Of a stretch of 64,000 nucleotides of DNA, positions 1 to 7,997 are shown piece after piece. The notes beneath the pieces were generated by a model that saw only the letters and a program-made list of their open reading frames with translations, was not told the origin of the DNA and ran no database searches. Made by a program: the position numbers and the translations under genes. Location of the stretch: NCBI GenBank assembly GCA_002730735.1, contig PCAU01000008.1:219983-283982 (forward strand), written 5' to 3'. Source of the stretch: Acidobacteriota bacterium (GTDB lineage: Bacteria > Acidobacteriota > Vicinamibacteria > Vicinamibacterales > UBA823). Numbering within the stretch: the stretch's first letter is position 1; each line of letters begins with the position of its first letter.

Positions 1-1648
1 GAATCTCGATCTCATCACCGATAACAACACCGTCTACTTCGACGGGCCGAGCCTCCTGGACATCAAGACTCTCCACCGTTACGTCCAAGTCCGACACCGC
101 TAGTGATGCTTCGACCGTTCTCCGAACCAAAACCTCTAAGCCCTGCTCGGGCTTCTCGACGAAGACGGTTACCTCAGCCGAAGTTAAAGAACGATCAGAC
201 AGTTCAGTGGCCAGTTGCTCAAGTTTGTACAGCGCCGTTACTGCCTGACCTGCCGGAGACCGACCCGACAGCAGGTTCCGAGCATCGTCCTCGACCGTGT
301 CTATCGTGGTGCGATCCTTTCCCCGCTCCCAGATGTGAGGAAGCCGCTCGGTCAACTGAAGGATTGCCCGATCAAGACCGGAGGCGTCACCTCCGGTGAC
401 AATGACCGCGCTCTTACTCCCAAATGCTGGCCGTACCACCTGAACAAGGCCCTGGCCTGGCATCAAGTCAGGTAATTCCACCTTCCCGTCCTCAATCAAT
501 GCATCGATAAGGGGGTGATCCATGCCGATCAACACCGGCGTCGGCAACGATTCAGGTTTCTCAATCGCTTCGGTAGGCAGCGCTAATGGCACTGATAATC
601 CGGTGGTCTCGAGCCCGAGGCGCGCGGCAAGGTCAATTGTGCGCATGATGCCTCCGCCCGATGGCACCAGCACGATGTCCGTCCGGTCTGGGATCAGATC
701 GCTATTAGAGTCGCCAAAAAAGCCGTCAATGCCGTACACCGAGGACAAGTCCAAACTGCGCTTAGCCGCCGCCCCCGGCCGGCTGCTCAGAGGCTTAGGG
801 TCGGGACCACGCACTCGCGGCAGGTCAATCGACACAACGACCCCTTCGGCAACTAGGTTGAATTGAAGCATGAGTGCTCCCGGGTAGGACAATGTTGGGT
901 CGTCGTCACTCTCGGGTTCAACATTGTTGGTCGCCCGAGAGGTCAGCAGCTCATTCAGAGAGTCTTCTGCCTGTCGTAGTGCGTCCACCGCGTCGAAACG
1001 AACAATGACCCCCAAGCGGTCAATGCCAGCACCACCCGCCGTAACACGCGCATTAGGAACAGCGATCCTGCCGACTGGCACATCCAGGAAAGTCCCGGCC
1101 GCATCAACAACGTCAGCCAATGCTGCGCCCTTCGGGTCCCACACCTTAGGTAGCCGTCCGGCGAAAAGTTCAGCAGCCGCCCGCGTTCCAGCATCGTCAG
1201 GACCGGCTAGGACAATCGCGAGTACTTCCCTCACACGTGTCACCGTTACCAGGCCCTCACCCATCGCAAGCTCATTCAGTCCGATCGCCGATGGTGAAAG
1301 GCCCAGACGCGCCATTCCCGCAGTGCCGATTGCGACGACCGGCGAGTCAGGGTTCGCGTCAGCAAGGGGAAGCCCGATCGCCATTGACTCGAAACCGAGA
1401 CGCGCCGCGACGTTAGCTGCCGCCGAGACGTCAGACGCGCTAGGCGAGTCACCTAAAACAAAGCGGACGTTAACGAAATCCGTGACGCTATCAGCGTTAC
1501 GATCTTGAAAAATGACACCTTGGTCGAAGATCGACGTGAGAGTCAACGCGGGTAATTCAACCGACTGCGCTCCAGTACGGACCGTGGAAGCCACAACCAC
1601 CACGAACAGTGCTGCAGTGCGAACAAGTTGTCTCCACCAACAATACAA
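1..1648 (-). CDS. Secreted protein of unknown function, truncated by left edge
   Basis: The minus-strand frame is open from about 1657 to the window edge, so the C-terminus is missing; about 549 residues are visible. The best start is TTG at 1648, with AAGGAG eight bases upstream; an in-frame GTG at 1657 overlaps that ribosome site. Residues 1-28 form a signal peptide (hydrophobic LFVVVVAS stretch, then TGAQ). The protein seems to contain a duplicated unit. Each copy begins with a calcium-loop-like DxNxDxxxD motif (DRNADSVTD at 49-57, DSNSDLIPD at 313-321) and is followed by an AARLGxE segment and a stretch ending in a short hydrophobic IG motif. I do not recognise the family. The motifs suggest an exported metal-binding or surface protein; no enzymatic residues are evident. 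Confidence 0.72.
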   Translation of the reverse strand, partial: MYCWWRQLVRTAALFVVVVASTVRTGAQSVELPALTLTSIFDQGVIFQDRNADSVTDFVNVRFVLGDSPSASDVSAAANVAARLGFESMAIGLPLADANPDSPVVAIGTAGMARLGLSPSAIGLNELAMGEGLVTVTRVREVLAIVLAGPDDAGTRAAAELFAGRLPKVWDPKGAALADVVDAAGTFLDVPVGRIAVPNARVTAGGAGIDRLGVIVRFDAVDALRQAEDSLNELLTSRATNNVEPESDDDPTLSYPGALMLQFNLVAEGVVVSIDLPRVRGPDPKPLSSRPGAAAKRSLDLSSVYGIDGFFGDSNSDLIPDRTDIVLVPSGGGIMRTIDLAARLGLETTGLSVPLALPTEAIEKPESLPTPVLIGMDHPLIDALIEDGKVELPDLMPGQGLVQVVRPAFGSKSAVIVTGGDASGLDRAILQLTERLPHIWERGKDRTTIDTVEDDARNLLSGRSPAGQAVTALYKLEQLATELSDRSLTSAEVTVFVEKPEQGLEVLVRRTVEASLAVSDLDVTVESLDVQEARPVEVDGVVIGDEIEI

Positions 1649-1834
1649 AGTCCTCACTCCTTAAGTTTTGCAGCGGTGGGGCTGCCAACCATTACTCACG
1701 CGCTGGGCATCCCCGGCCGCCTTGCCAGCGTAGCCCCTGGTTCCTGATTGATCAAGGATCTTGGTAACTTTCTGCTACGATTGCGGCCGACACTTGATTC
1801 GGCACGCCTCCAGCTAGCTGAAGGAAGAGAGAAG

Positions 1835-2815
1835 ATGTCAGTTGATTTCACTCGGCGAGAGTTTCTCGGTGCGGTAACCACTGCCAGCCTTGCACCGAGA
1901 GCTATCAAGGCCGTCGGGCAGCCATCAGTAAGCGAGCCGCTCTATAGGATCTCGCTGGCCCAGTGGTCGTTAAACCGGACAATTTTCGGTCCCCGAGGCG
2001 ACAACTTTATGTCGCTTCTGCGCACCGACCCTGACGCAGTGCTCCAGGGAACATTGAACCCACTCGATTTCGCAAGGACGGCCAGGCGAGACTACGACAT
2101 TGACGCTATCGAGTACGTGAATCAGTTCTTTTTCGGCCATGCTCGCAATGCTTCTTATCTTCGAGATCTGAAACAGCGAGCCGACGATGAAGGGGTGCGC
2201 AGCCTGCTTATTATGTGCGATGCCGAAGGCAACTTGGGAGACCCTGATGCTTCGGCGCGGACCACGACCATCGAGAACCATCACAAGTGGGTCGAGGCCG
2301 CGGCTTTTCTCGGTTGTCATGCGATCCGCGTGAATGCGCGTAGTGAGGGTGCCTGGGATGAACAGGTCAAGCTCGCGACCGACGGTCTCGCACGTCTCGC
2401 CACTTTTGCGGACGGGCATGGAATTGACGTCATCGTTGAGAATCACGGTGGGCTTTCTAGTAACGGGGAGTGGCTGAGCACAGTGATGGAGGCAGTGAAT
2501 CATCCGCGAGTTGGCACGCTCCCCGACTTCGGCAACTTCAACTTGGCCGATGGTGAGCTTTATGACAATTACCAAGGCGTGACTGAAATGATGCCCTACG
2601 CCAAGGCCGTTAGCGCCAAGTCACACGATTTTGATGCAACGGGAAATCACACAACGATTGACTTCACTCGGATGATGCGGATCGTCCTCGACGCTGGATA
2701 TCGTGGCTATGTCGGTATCGAATACGAAGGTCAACGACTCAGTGAACCCGATGGTATCCGTGCAACGAAGGCGCTCCTCGAGCGCGTTAGAAGCGAGTTG
2801 GCCGGAGAGTATTGA
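1835..2815 (+). CDS. Tat-exported sugar phosphate isomerase/epimerase-like TIM barrel
   Basis: This 326-residue protein starts at ATG 1835, preceded by GAAGGAAGAGAG; the frame is open further upstream but without a better ribosome site. The N-terminus holds a twin-arginine motif (TRREFLGAVTTASLA) and is probably exported folded. The rest reads as a xylose-isomerase/AP-endonuclease-2 superfamily barrel. Acidic strand-end positions expected to bind the metal are visible: E202 in IVENHGG, D231 in PDFGN, a His in AKSHDF, and E296 in VGIEYEG. Such exported proteins are common beside sugar-catabolic genes in Acidobacteriota and Planctomycetota. The substrate cannot be read from sequence. The next gene, a phosphatase-superfamily enzyme, follows 86 bases downstream on the same strand. 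Confidence 0.85.
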   Translation: MSVDFTRREFLGAVTTASLAPRAIKAVGQPSVSEPLYRISLAQWSLNRTIFGPRGDNFMSLLRTDPDAVLQGTLNPLDFARTARRDYDIDAIEYVNQFFFGHARNASYLRDLKQRADDEGVRSLLIMCDAEGNLGDPDASARTTTIENHHKWVEAAAFLGCHAIRVNARSEGAWDEQVKLATDGLARLATFADGHGIDVIVENHGGLSSNGEWLSTVMEAVNHPRVGTLPDFGNFNLADGELYDNYQGVTEMMPYAKAVSAKSHDFDATGNHTTIDFTRMMRIVLDAGYRGYVGIEYEGQRLSEPDGIRATKALLERVRSELAGEY

Positions 2816-2901
2816 CCACAAAGTCAGAACAACAGGATGCCTCTTTTTGAGGTCCTCTGTCGGTCGCCGCTACCTCAAGACTTGCTTACCCAACACCTGT
2901 T

Positions 2902-4023
2902 ATGAATCTCCCAAGCTCACGCCTGACCTGGAATTTACTAGCGTATCTTTCCCTTGCAACCACTCCGCTAATAGCGCAGCCACCAACAGTCGACAATGTG
3001 ATTCTTATCACGCTTGACGGGGCCCGAACCCAAGAGATTTTTAGCGGCCTCGACATCGATGTGTTGCAGTCCTCCCGTAACGACGTGCCCGTCGAGACCA
3101 CCGCGGTCTATCAACAGTACTGGGCCTCAACCCCCGAGGCCAGACGCAGACAATTGATGCCGTTCTTCTGGGGAACGCTGATGGCCGATTACGGGTCGAT
3201 TGCCGGCAATCGTACGCGGGGAAGTGTTGTTGAACTCACAAACACCCAGAGATTCTCCTACCCTGGTTATTCTGAAATACTTACGGGCGAGTCACACGAT
3301 GACGTCATCACGAGCAACGAGAATCGCCGCTACTCATTTCCAACGGTTCTTGATTTCCTAAGAACTGAACTGAGGCTCGACCGTGAGCGAGTCGCGGTAT
3401 TCGCCGCGTGGGAAACCTTCCGCTGGATTGTTTCGAACAAGGTGGATACCTTCACCGTCAATGCTGGATATCAGTCTTCGGACGATCCCAATCCGACGAT
3501 TCGGACTCTAACTAACCAGCAGTTCGAGACATTGACACCGTGGGACAGCGTCAGGCACGACTTTTATACGTTCCGCCTGGCGATGGCACACCTCGCCGCC
3601 TACAAGCCACGAGTGCTGTATCTGGCCCTCGGAGAGACTGACGACTGGGCCCACGACGGGAGATACGACAGGACACTCCAAGCGCTCAACCAGTTCGACG
3701 ACTATCTACAGGAATTGTGGGAGTGGCTCGAAGCTGACAGCCAATACCGCAACCGGACAGGGATCATCATTACGGTCGATCACGGTCGAGGAAATACCGC
3801 TGCCGACTGGACTGACCACGGTAATGCGACCGAGGGTGCACAGTACATCTGGATGGCCTTCGTCAGCCCGACCGTATCACTGCGTGGGGAATGGAGCGAC
3901 CATGAACCGATCGGGCAGAATCAGGTTGCGGCGACGCTCGCCCACTTTTTGGGCTTCGACTTTCGAACCCAGACGCCTACCGCTGGCCCACCAATAGAAA
4001 CACTTTTCATTCAGGAGCATTGA
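2902..4023 (+). CDS. Secreted alkaline-phosphatase-superfamily hydrolase
   Basis: A 373-residue exported protein (signal peptide about 1-26, ending LIAQP) with the metal-binding layout of the alkaline phosphatase/phosphodiesterase/sulfatase superfamily. An early LITLDGAR segment carries the first metal aspartate. FSYPGYSEILTG looks like the nucleophile region. D247 and H251 sit in ETDDWAHDG, D293 and H294 in VDHGRG, and H306 in TDHGNA. Two divalent cations, usually zinc, are expected. Substrate class (phosphodiester, phosphomonoester or sulfate ester) is not decidable; the absence of a C/S-x-P-x-R sulfatase signature argues against a classical sulfatase. No strong Shine-Dalgarno precedes ATG 2902. 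It probably shares a transcript with the barrel protein upstream. Confidence 0.82.
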   Translation: MNLPSSRLTWNLLAYLSLATTPLIAQPPTVDNVILITLDGARTQEIFSGLDIDVLQSSRNDVPVETTAVYQQYWASTPEARRRQLMPFFWGTLMADYGSIAGNRTRGSVVELTNTQRFSYPGYSEILTGESHDDVITSNENRRYSFPTVLDFLRTELRLDRERVAVFAAWETFRWIVSNKVDTFTVNAGYQSSDDPNPTIRTLTNQQFETLTPWDSVRHDFYTFRLAMAHLAAYKPRVLYLALGETDDWAHDGRYDRTLQALNQFDDYLQELWEWLEADSQYRNRTGIIITVDHGRGNTAADWTDHGNATEGAQYIWMAFVSPTVSLRGEWSDHEPIGQNQVAATLAHFLGFDFRTQTPTAGPPIETLFIQEH

Positions 4024-4058
4024 CACCTGCGTGCTCCGTCGCTGACACCCACACAGAC

Positions 4059-4994
4059 TTACCGTGATAGCCAGCGGCGAACCCGACGGATCCAACCCCC
4101 GAGCGCATATTGATGGTCAAGGTGATCGGGTGCGGAATTTCCTGCAAAACCGGCAAGATGGAAACCGCCTTGTTCGACCTCGCTGAGTTGCTGCATTCCG
4201 ATCGGTCCCTCTCGAAGAACAACTGTGCGCGTCAACCCGAGTTGGGCAAGTAGATAATCGGCGGTTTCCGTCGTACTCGCATAGGTGCCAGGAAAGACTT
4301 CAGAGTGTGTGACCCACATCTGCTTCTCCCCGGCTACAGCATCGGCGGCAAAACGGACAAATACGTCAAGGTCTTCAACCACCACTGGTGGTGACAGACC
4401 GGCTACACGTGGTGGAGTCTCACCTTCCAGATAGGTCGCATGTAGACCGTCAGCTAGCAGGACACCATCGACCCGTTCGTAGTGCTCTGAGTGACGGAGA
4501 ATGGCCCGCGTCGCGCCATAGCCCGCACTAAACGAACTGAGCAGGATTTTCCCAACCTTCGTCTCTCCGCCAGACACCCAGCCAAGTGCTAACTCAATGT
4601 CGTTGATCATTGAGCTAAATGTGCCTGGGTCGACAAACGCATCGTTGTAGACCTTTGAACCAACGCCCAAGGGCACCATCACCAAGGCGGCATCAGGCAT
4701 CAGTTGTGACACGTAATGCTCACCGAGCCAAAACTCATGGTGAAAGTTAACGATGACTGGTACGGTTTCGTTGCCACCGAAGTTACCGGAAACGAATAGA
4801 GTGCCGACCGATAGGTCTTCTCGTTGACCATCCGCGATGGGAGGCTCAATACGCGGGTGAGGGCGGGTTGAGTCGATCATCGGTGATGGATTCTGGCGCA
4901 CCTGTGCCCTAATCGTTGGCCACGCTAGGAAAACACAAAGACCCACTAGAACTGGCAGACGCTTGCGAAACCTCCTGTCCACTGCCCTCAGCAT
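4059..4994 (-). CDS. Secreted alpha/beta-hydrolase-like protein
   Basis: A 311-residue protein convergent with the preceding gene. It has an N-terminal export signal (basic RRFRKR, then LPVLVGLCVFLAW, cleavage near IRAQ). The middle contains NFHHEFWLGEH, which resembles an oxyanion-hole region, and LLSSFSAGYGATR at roughly 150-165, which places a serine in the SxSxG nucleophile elbow. A later aspartate (DGLHATYLE) and the C-terminal GGFHLAGFAG segment could supply the acid and the histidine. I read it as a serine-hydrolase fold without a recognisable substrate. The family assignment is an inference from the motif layout; the gene itself is well supported by length, signal peptide and codon usage. 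Confidence 0.7.
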   Translation of the reverse strand: MLRAVDRRFRKRLPVLVGLCVFLAWPTIRAQVRQNPSPMIDSTRPHPRIEPPIADGQREDLSVGTLFVSGNFGGNETVPVIVNFHHEFWLGEHYVSQLMPDAALVMVPLGVGSKVYNDAFVDPGTFSSMINDIELALGWVSGGETKVGKILLSSFSAGYGATRAILRHSEHYERVDGVLLADGLHATYLEGETPPRVAGLSPPVVVEDLDVFVRFAADAVAGEKQMWVTHSEVFPGTYASTTETADYLLAQLGLTRTVVLREGPIGMQQLSEVEQGGFHLAGFAGNSAPDHLDHQYALGGWIRRVRRWLSR

Positions 4995-5025
4995 CCTAAT
5001 CGACTCCTCATTCCTTGCTCCTACG

Positions 5026-5277
5026 CTAGCCCCGATAGTCGTTGGCCGATAATTGCACGAGTGTATTGTCCGGGTCCATAAAATAGACCTCTACGCCACG
5101 ATTAAAGGACGGGTCAAGACCGTTACGGCGAAGGGTGTCCGCCGCACGATCAAGATCAAAATTGTCTACGCCGATGCAACAATGATGAGTGTGGCCCGGT
5201 GGGTCAATTGTCGCGACTCGTATTGTCCGACTAGTTGATCGATGGCTTCTGTCATCTCCTACCCCCTCCCATTCCAA
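5026..5277 (-). pseudogene. Remnant of a VOC/glyoxalase-family protein (C-terminal half only)
   Basis: This 83-codon frame encodes recognisable vicinal-oxygen-chelate C-terminal sequence: PPGHTHHCCIGVDNFD (a beta strand with the metal histidine, then the pairing helix) and VYFMDPDNTLVQL, the classic VOC ending YFxDPDGxxVQL. A complete VOC module needs another 50 or more residues upstream. The roughly 20 codons before the homology (MEWEGVGDDRSHRS) look like read-through of non-coding sequence, and I found no N-terminal half in any frame up to about 5500. The most economical reading is a truncated relic left by a deletion. A very short functional protein cannot be excluded. Confidence 0.55.
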
Positions 5278-5505
5278 AAAAAGACAATACCTTTAACTAC
5301 ACGAAAACCCCCGTAGCTGCCAATTACAGTTTTCGAGGGTGGCGTCCAAGCAGCCACTCTTCGGGGGGAGGCCCCACGTTTTATCCCGGACGTGCATTGA
5401 CAGCCTTGAATTGCCCAGAAACAATGCCTCTGCGATGCGACGAGAGTTGAGCGGACGGTCTATTTGGCGGGCCTCCGGTTCCGCGACGTGAATAAGGAGC
5501 AAACG

Positions 5506-6612
5506 ATGCATGAGATGGTCGATCGAAGAAACTGGTTGAAAACGGCAGGGCTCGCAGCGGTCGGCGCTGGCCTCGGTGTTCACTGTGCCTCGCCACTTGA
5601 ACCCAATCCGAATGGAACCCAGCTACGGCGGGTGCATGTCTCGCGCAACCGTATTATCAGAACGACGGTTGGTCTACGCCCAACACGGCCATCTGGCTTC
5701 GTGCTTCGCTCAGAAACGTTCGGTGACAAAACGATCATCCACAATTTCGGTCATGGCGGAAGTGGCATGTCGCTCTCTTGGGGGACTGCTCACCTGGCCA
5801 TGGAACTGGCACTTGAGACTGGCGCCTCCCAGGTTGCCGTTGTCGGAGCTGGTGTTGTCGGCTTATCGACCGCACGCCTACTCCAACAGAAGGGTTATCA
5901 AGTGACGGTCTACGCAAAAGACCTGCCACCGCGCACAACGTCAAACATGTCAGCCGCGTATTTCGGCCCTACGGGGGCGTATCGTTCCGCATACGAAAAC
6001 GTTTGGCATCGGGCAACGCGACTCTCCCATCGCTACTTTCAGGACTATCTTGGCGACGAATACGGTGTCCGATGGGTCCCCTACTACTTGGTCTCCCAGA
6101 ACCCACCGAGCCCTCAGCGCGGCCTTGGTCGGCTCATCGAAGACCTCTACCCTGAAACTGCGCAACTGGACCCCTCAGAGCATCCGTTCCCAACACCCTA
6201 TGTGCGACGGCGTTGGACACTGCAGTTTGAACCATCCGTCTATCTCAAAGCCCTCCTCCGCGACGTCCGACTCGCCTCTGGCCCTCGGTCGGTGATCGTC
6301 AGGGAATTCACTAACCTTGACGAACTACTCATGCTTGATGAACCAGTGATAATGAACTGTACCGGACTAGGGGCTAAGCCACTCTTCGGCGACGAGGAAT
6401 TACACCCTGTCAAGGGTCAGCTCACCGTATTACTCCCACAGCCCGAAGTGGACTACGCGGTCGTGGGAGGTGGGCTCTACATGTTGCCACGTCGCGACGG
6501 AATCATCTTGGGTAGTACCCGAGAGGCGAACGATTGGACATTGGAGCCAAGCGAAACAGAAATGGAACGCGTCATGAATGGAAACGCTGAGTTCTTCGAC
6601 GCGATGACGTAA
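5506..6612 (+). CDS. FAD-dependent D-amino-acid-oxidase-like protein, circularly permuted
   Basis: The start is ATG 5506, with AAGGAG seven bases upstream, giving 368 residues. Residues 6-27 form a Tat signal (DRRNWLKTAGLAAVGAGLGV), possibly with a lipid-attachment Cys27. Residues 55-62 (VGLRPTRP) and 78-95 (IHNFGHGGSG, then SLSWGTA) are the motifs that normally close a D-amino-acid oxidase. Only after them come the dinucleotide-binding GAGVVG (114-119) and the rest of the FAD domain, followed by HPVKGQ and LPRRDGIILGSTRE near the end. The C-terminal segment of the family is thus moved to the N-terminus. Expected role: oxidation of an amine or D-amino acid in the periplasm. The substrate is unknown. 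Confidence 0.82.
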   Translation: MHEMVDRRNWLKTAGLAAVGAGLGVHCASPLEPNPNGTQLRRVHVSRNRIIRTTVGLRPTRPSGFVLRSETFGDKTIIHNFGHGGSGMSLSWGTAHLAMELALETGASQVAVVGAGVVGLSTARLLQQKGYQVTVYAKDLPPRTTSNMSAAYFGPTGAYRSAYENVWHRATRLSHRYFQDYLGDEYGVRWVPYYLVSQNPPSPQRGLGRLIEDLYPETAQLDPSEHPFPTPYVRRRWTLQFEPSVYLKALLRDVRLASGPRSVIVREFTNLDELLMLDEPVIMNCTGLGAKPLFGDEELHPVKGQLTVLLPQPEVDYAVVGGGLYMLPRRDGIILGSTREANDWTLEPSETEMERVMNGNAEFFDAMT

Positions 6613-6631
6613 CGCGTTTAGAATAAAGGGG

Positions 6632-6659
6632 GCCTGACCACTAAGCTCCCGTGTCAGGC
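6632..6659. terminator. Possible weak hairpin terminator between convergent genes
   Basis: GCCTGAC (6632-6638) and GTCAGGC (6653-6659) are perfectly complementary around a 14-base loop. The element lies in the 72-base gap where the oxidase gene (plus) and the DGQHR gene (minus) end toward each other. There is no clear T-tract on either side, so termination activity is a guess from position and symmetry. Confidence 0.3.
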
Positions 6660-6684
6660 TGGTAGATTTCAGCAGCCAGATGAA

Positions 6685-7815
6685 CTAAACGGAAGCTCCC
6701 TCGGGGTACTGAAGCGCTAGACGAAGTTCCGTCGAGAGCGATTCGACCGTCGCCCCCCTACGCTTCCATGCACCCTCAGTCTCAAACCGCAGGTCACCTA
6801 TCCGCCGGCCCCAAGGCGATATGATCCTGCCAATCGCGCGAAAATCCGTCCTGTCGGCGTGCTCCTGGTCAAGCCGGCTGATAACCGACGGTGAGACTCT
6901 GATGAAGGCACGCAGGGCGGTCGCCTTTTTGATGCTATATTTTCGCCCATTCCACGCTGCACCGAATACCTGAGCGACTTGCCGGAAGTAGTTCACATAG
7001 AACTTCTTAGCGTCGTTTCGAAACGACGCCGATTTTATTGGCCCGCCGAAAGACTCCGTGGCGAAAAGCTTCTTGAGTTCCTGTGCCAAAGGAGCCTGGG
7101 CGACATGACCCTTGCCAACCCCTAATAGCTTGATATCACCGCAGAGTGGGGAATCGCTCCGCTCGGCAAGTGTACGGACGATGTCGTGGGCGGCAGCCAG
7201 ATTGTCATCGCGATAGAGCTGCCGCCCCGAAAGCGACACGAGGTGCGACGCATTCAACCGGGTGTGCTTCGCATTGATCGTCACAAACATCTGGACCACG
7301 TGATCCTCGGGGAGCCGATCAAAAATGACGGCCGGCACACTGAACAGTTCCGTGCCGAATCGCTCGATGTCGGCGTGCAGTGCTAGTAGACGGTGTTGCC
7401 CGTCTATGGCACGAAGGACGCCCTCGCGCTCGGGCACCTTCAGAATGCCAAGGCTCGAACCCGCCTGTGCAGCTTCAAACCGCAACGGTTCATCCGACGA
7501 GATGATCACCGCGCCAGGAATAGATGGCAGGTCTCTCGCCTGACGACACTGTTCGTAGTATTGGACGAGCTCGTCAATCTTCCGCTTAATGATTTCTCGC
7601 TGGTAGGCTCTTTCACTTGAGGCGATCCGACGCTCAAGAAAGTCCCAATTAACCTTCGATTTGCGGCGCTTCCCCCCACGCACCGGTGGCTGGCTCCGTT
7701 CGCCGTAACCGAGCACCTCAAACCTAACTAGGCGGTCAATGTCGTCGGCTGTCAGGGAGGCTTGGTAAAAATGCACCCCGAACTGCTGCATGCGAATGGC
7801 AGCTACGTTAATCAT
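6685..7815 (-). CDS. DGQHR-domain protein, DndB-like, orphan
   Basis: A 376-residue cytosolic protein with DGQHR at residues 138-142, inside the conserved RAIDGQHRLLAL context. Further family-like blocks follow, such as FVTINAKHTRLNASHLV. DGQHR proteins include DndB, the regulator of phosphorothioate DNA-modification clusters, and relatives in other defence or accessory islands. No dndA/C/D/E, restriction or recombinase genes are visible nearby, so this copy stands alone. The N-terminal 60 residues are strongly basic (GGKRRKSK), consistent with nucleic-acid contact. The start is uncertain: neither ATG 7815 nor the in-frame ATG 7791 has a good ribosome site. Function is inferred from the motif only. 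Confidence 0.8.
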   Translation of the reverse strand: MINVAAIRMQQFGVHFYQASLTADDIDRLVRFEVLGYGERSQPPVRGGKRRKSKVNWDFLERRIASSERAYQREIIKRKIDELVQYYEQCRQARDLPSIPGAVIISSDEPLRFEAAQAGSSLGILKVPEREGVLRAIDGQHRLLALHADIERFGTELFSVPAVIFDRLPEDHVVQMFVTINAKHTRLNASHLVSLSGRQLYRDDNLAAAHDIVRTLAERSDSPLCGDIKLLGVGKGHVAQAPLAQELKKLFATESFGGPIKSASFRNDAKKFYVNYFRQVAQVFGAAWNGRKYSIKKATALRAFIRVSPSVISRLDQEHADRTDFRAIGRIISPWGRRIGDLRFETEGAWKRRGATVESLSTELRLALQYPEGASV

Positions 7816-7997
7816 GATGTGCGCAAGGCCCCTCTCAGGCCCACTAGCACCAACGAGATGCCAGCGATTCCCCGCGCGCAGCGGGCTAACGACCTACCCC
7901 ATGTGGGTCGCTAAAGACGCGTATAATAACGGCTTATCATGCGGGACTCAACGGCTTTTTCACTGCTCAACCTCATTACGACAAGGAGTTAGGACCT

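Noticed and set aside
924..1508. Long plus-strand open frame, 194 codons, with a second at 522-866
   Set aside because: Both lie antisense to the continuous minus-strand secreted-protein frame, which has a signal peptide and ribosome site; their Ser/Ala/Arg-rich translations are typical shadows.
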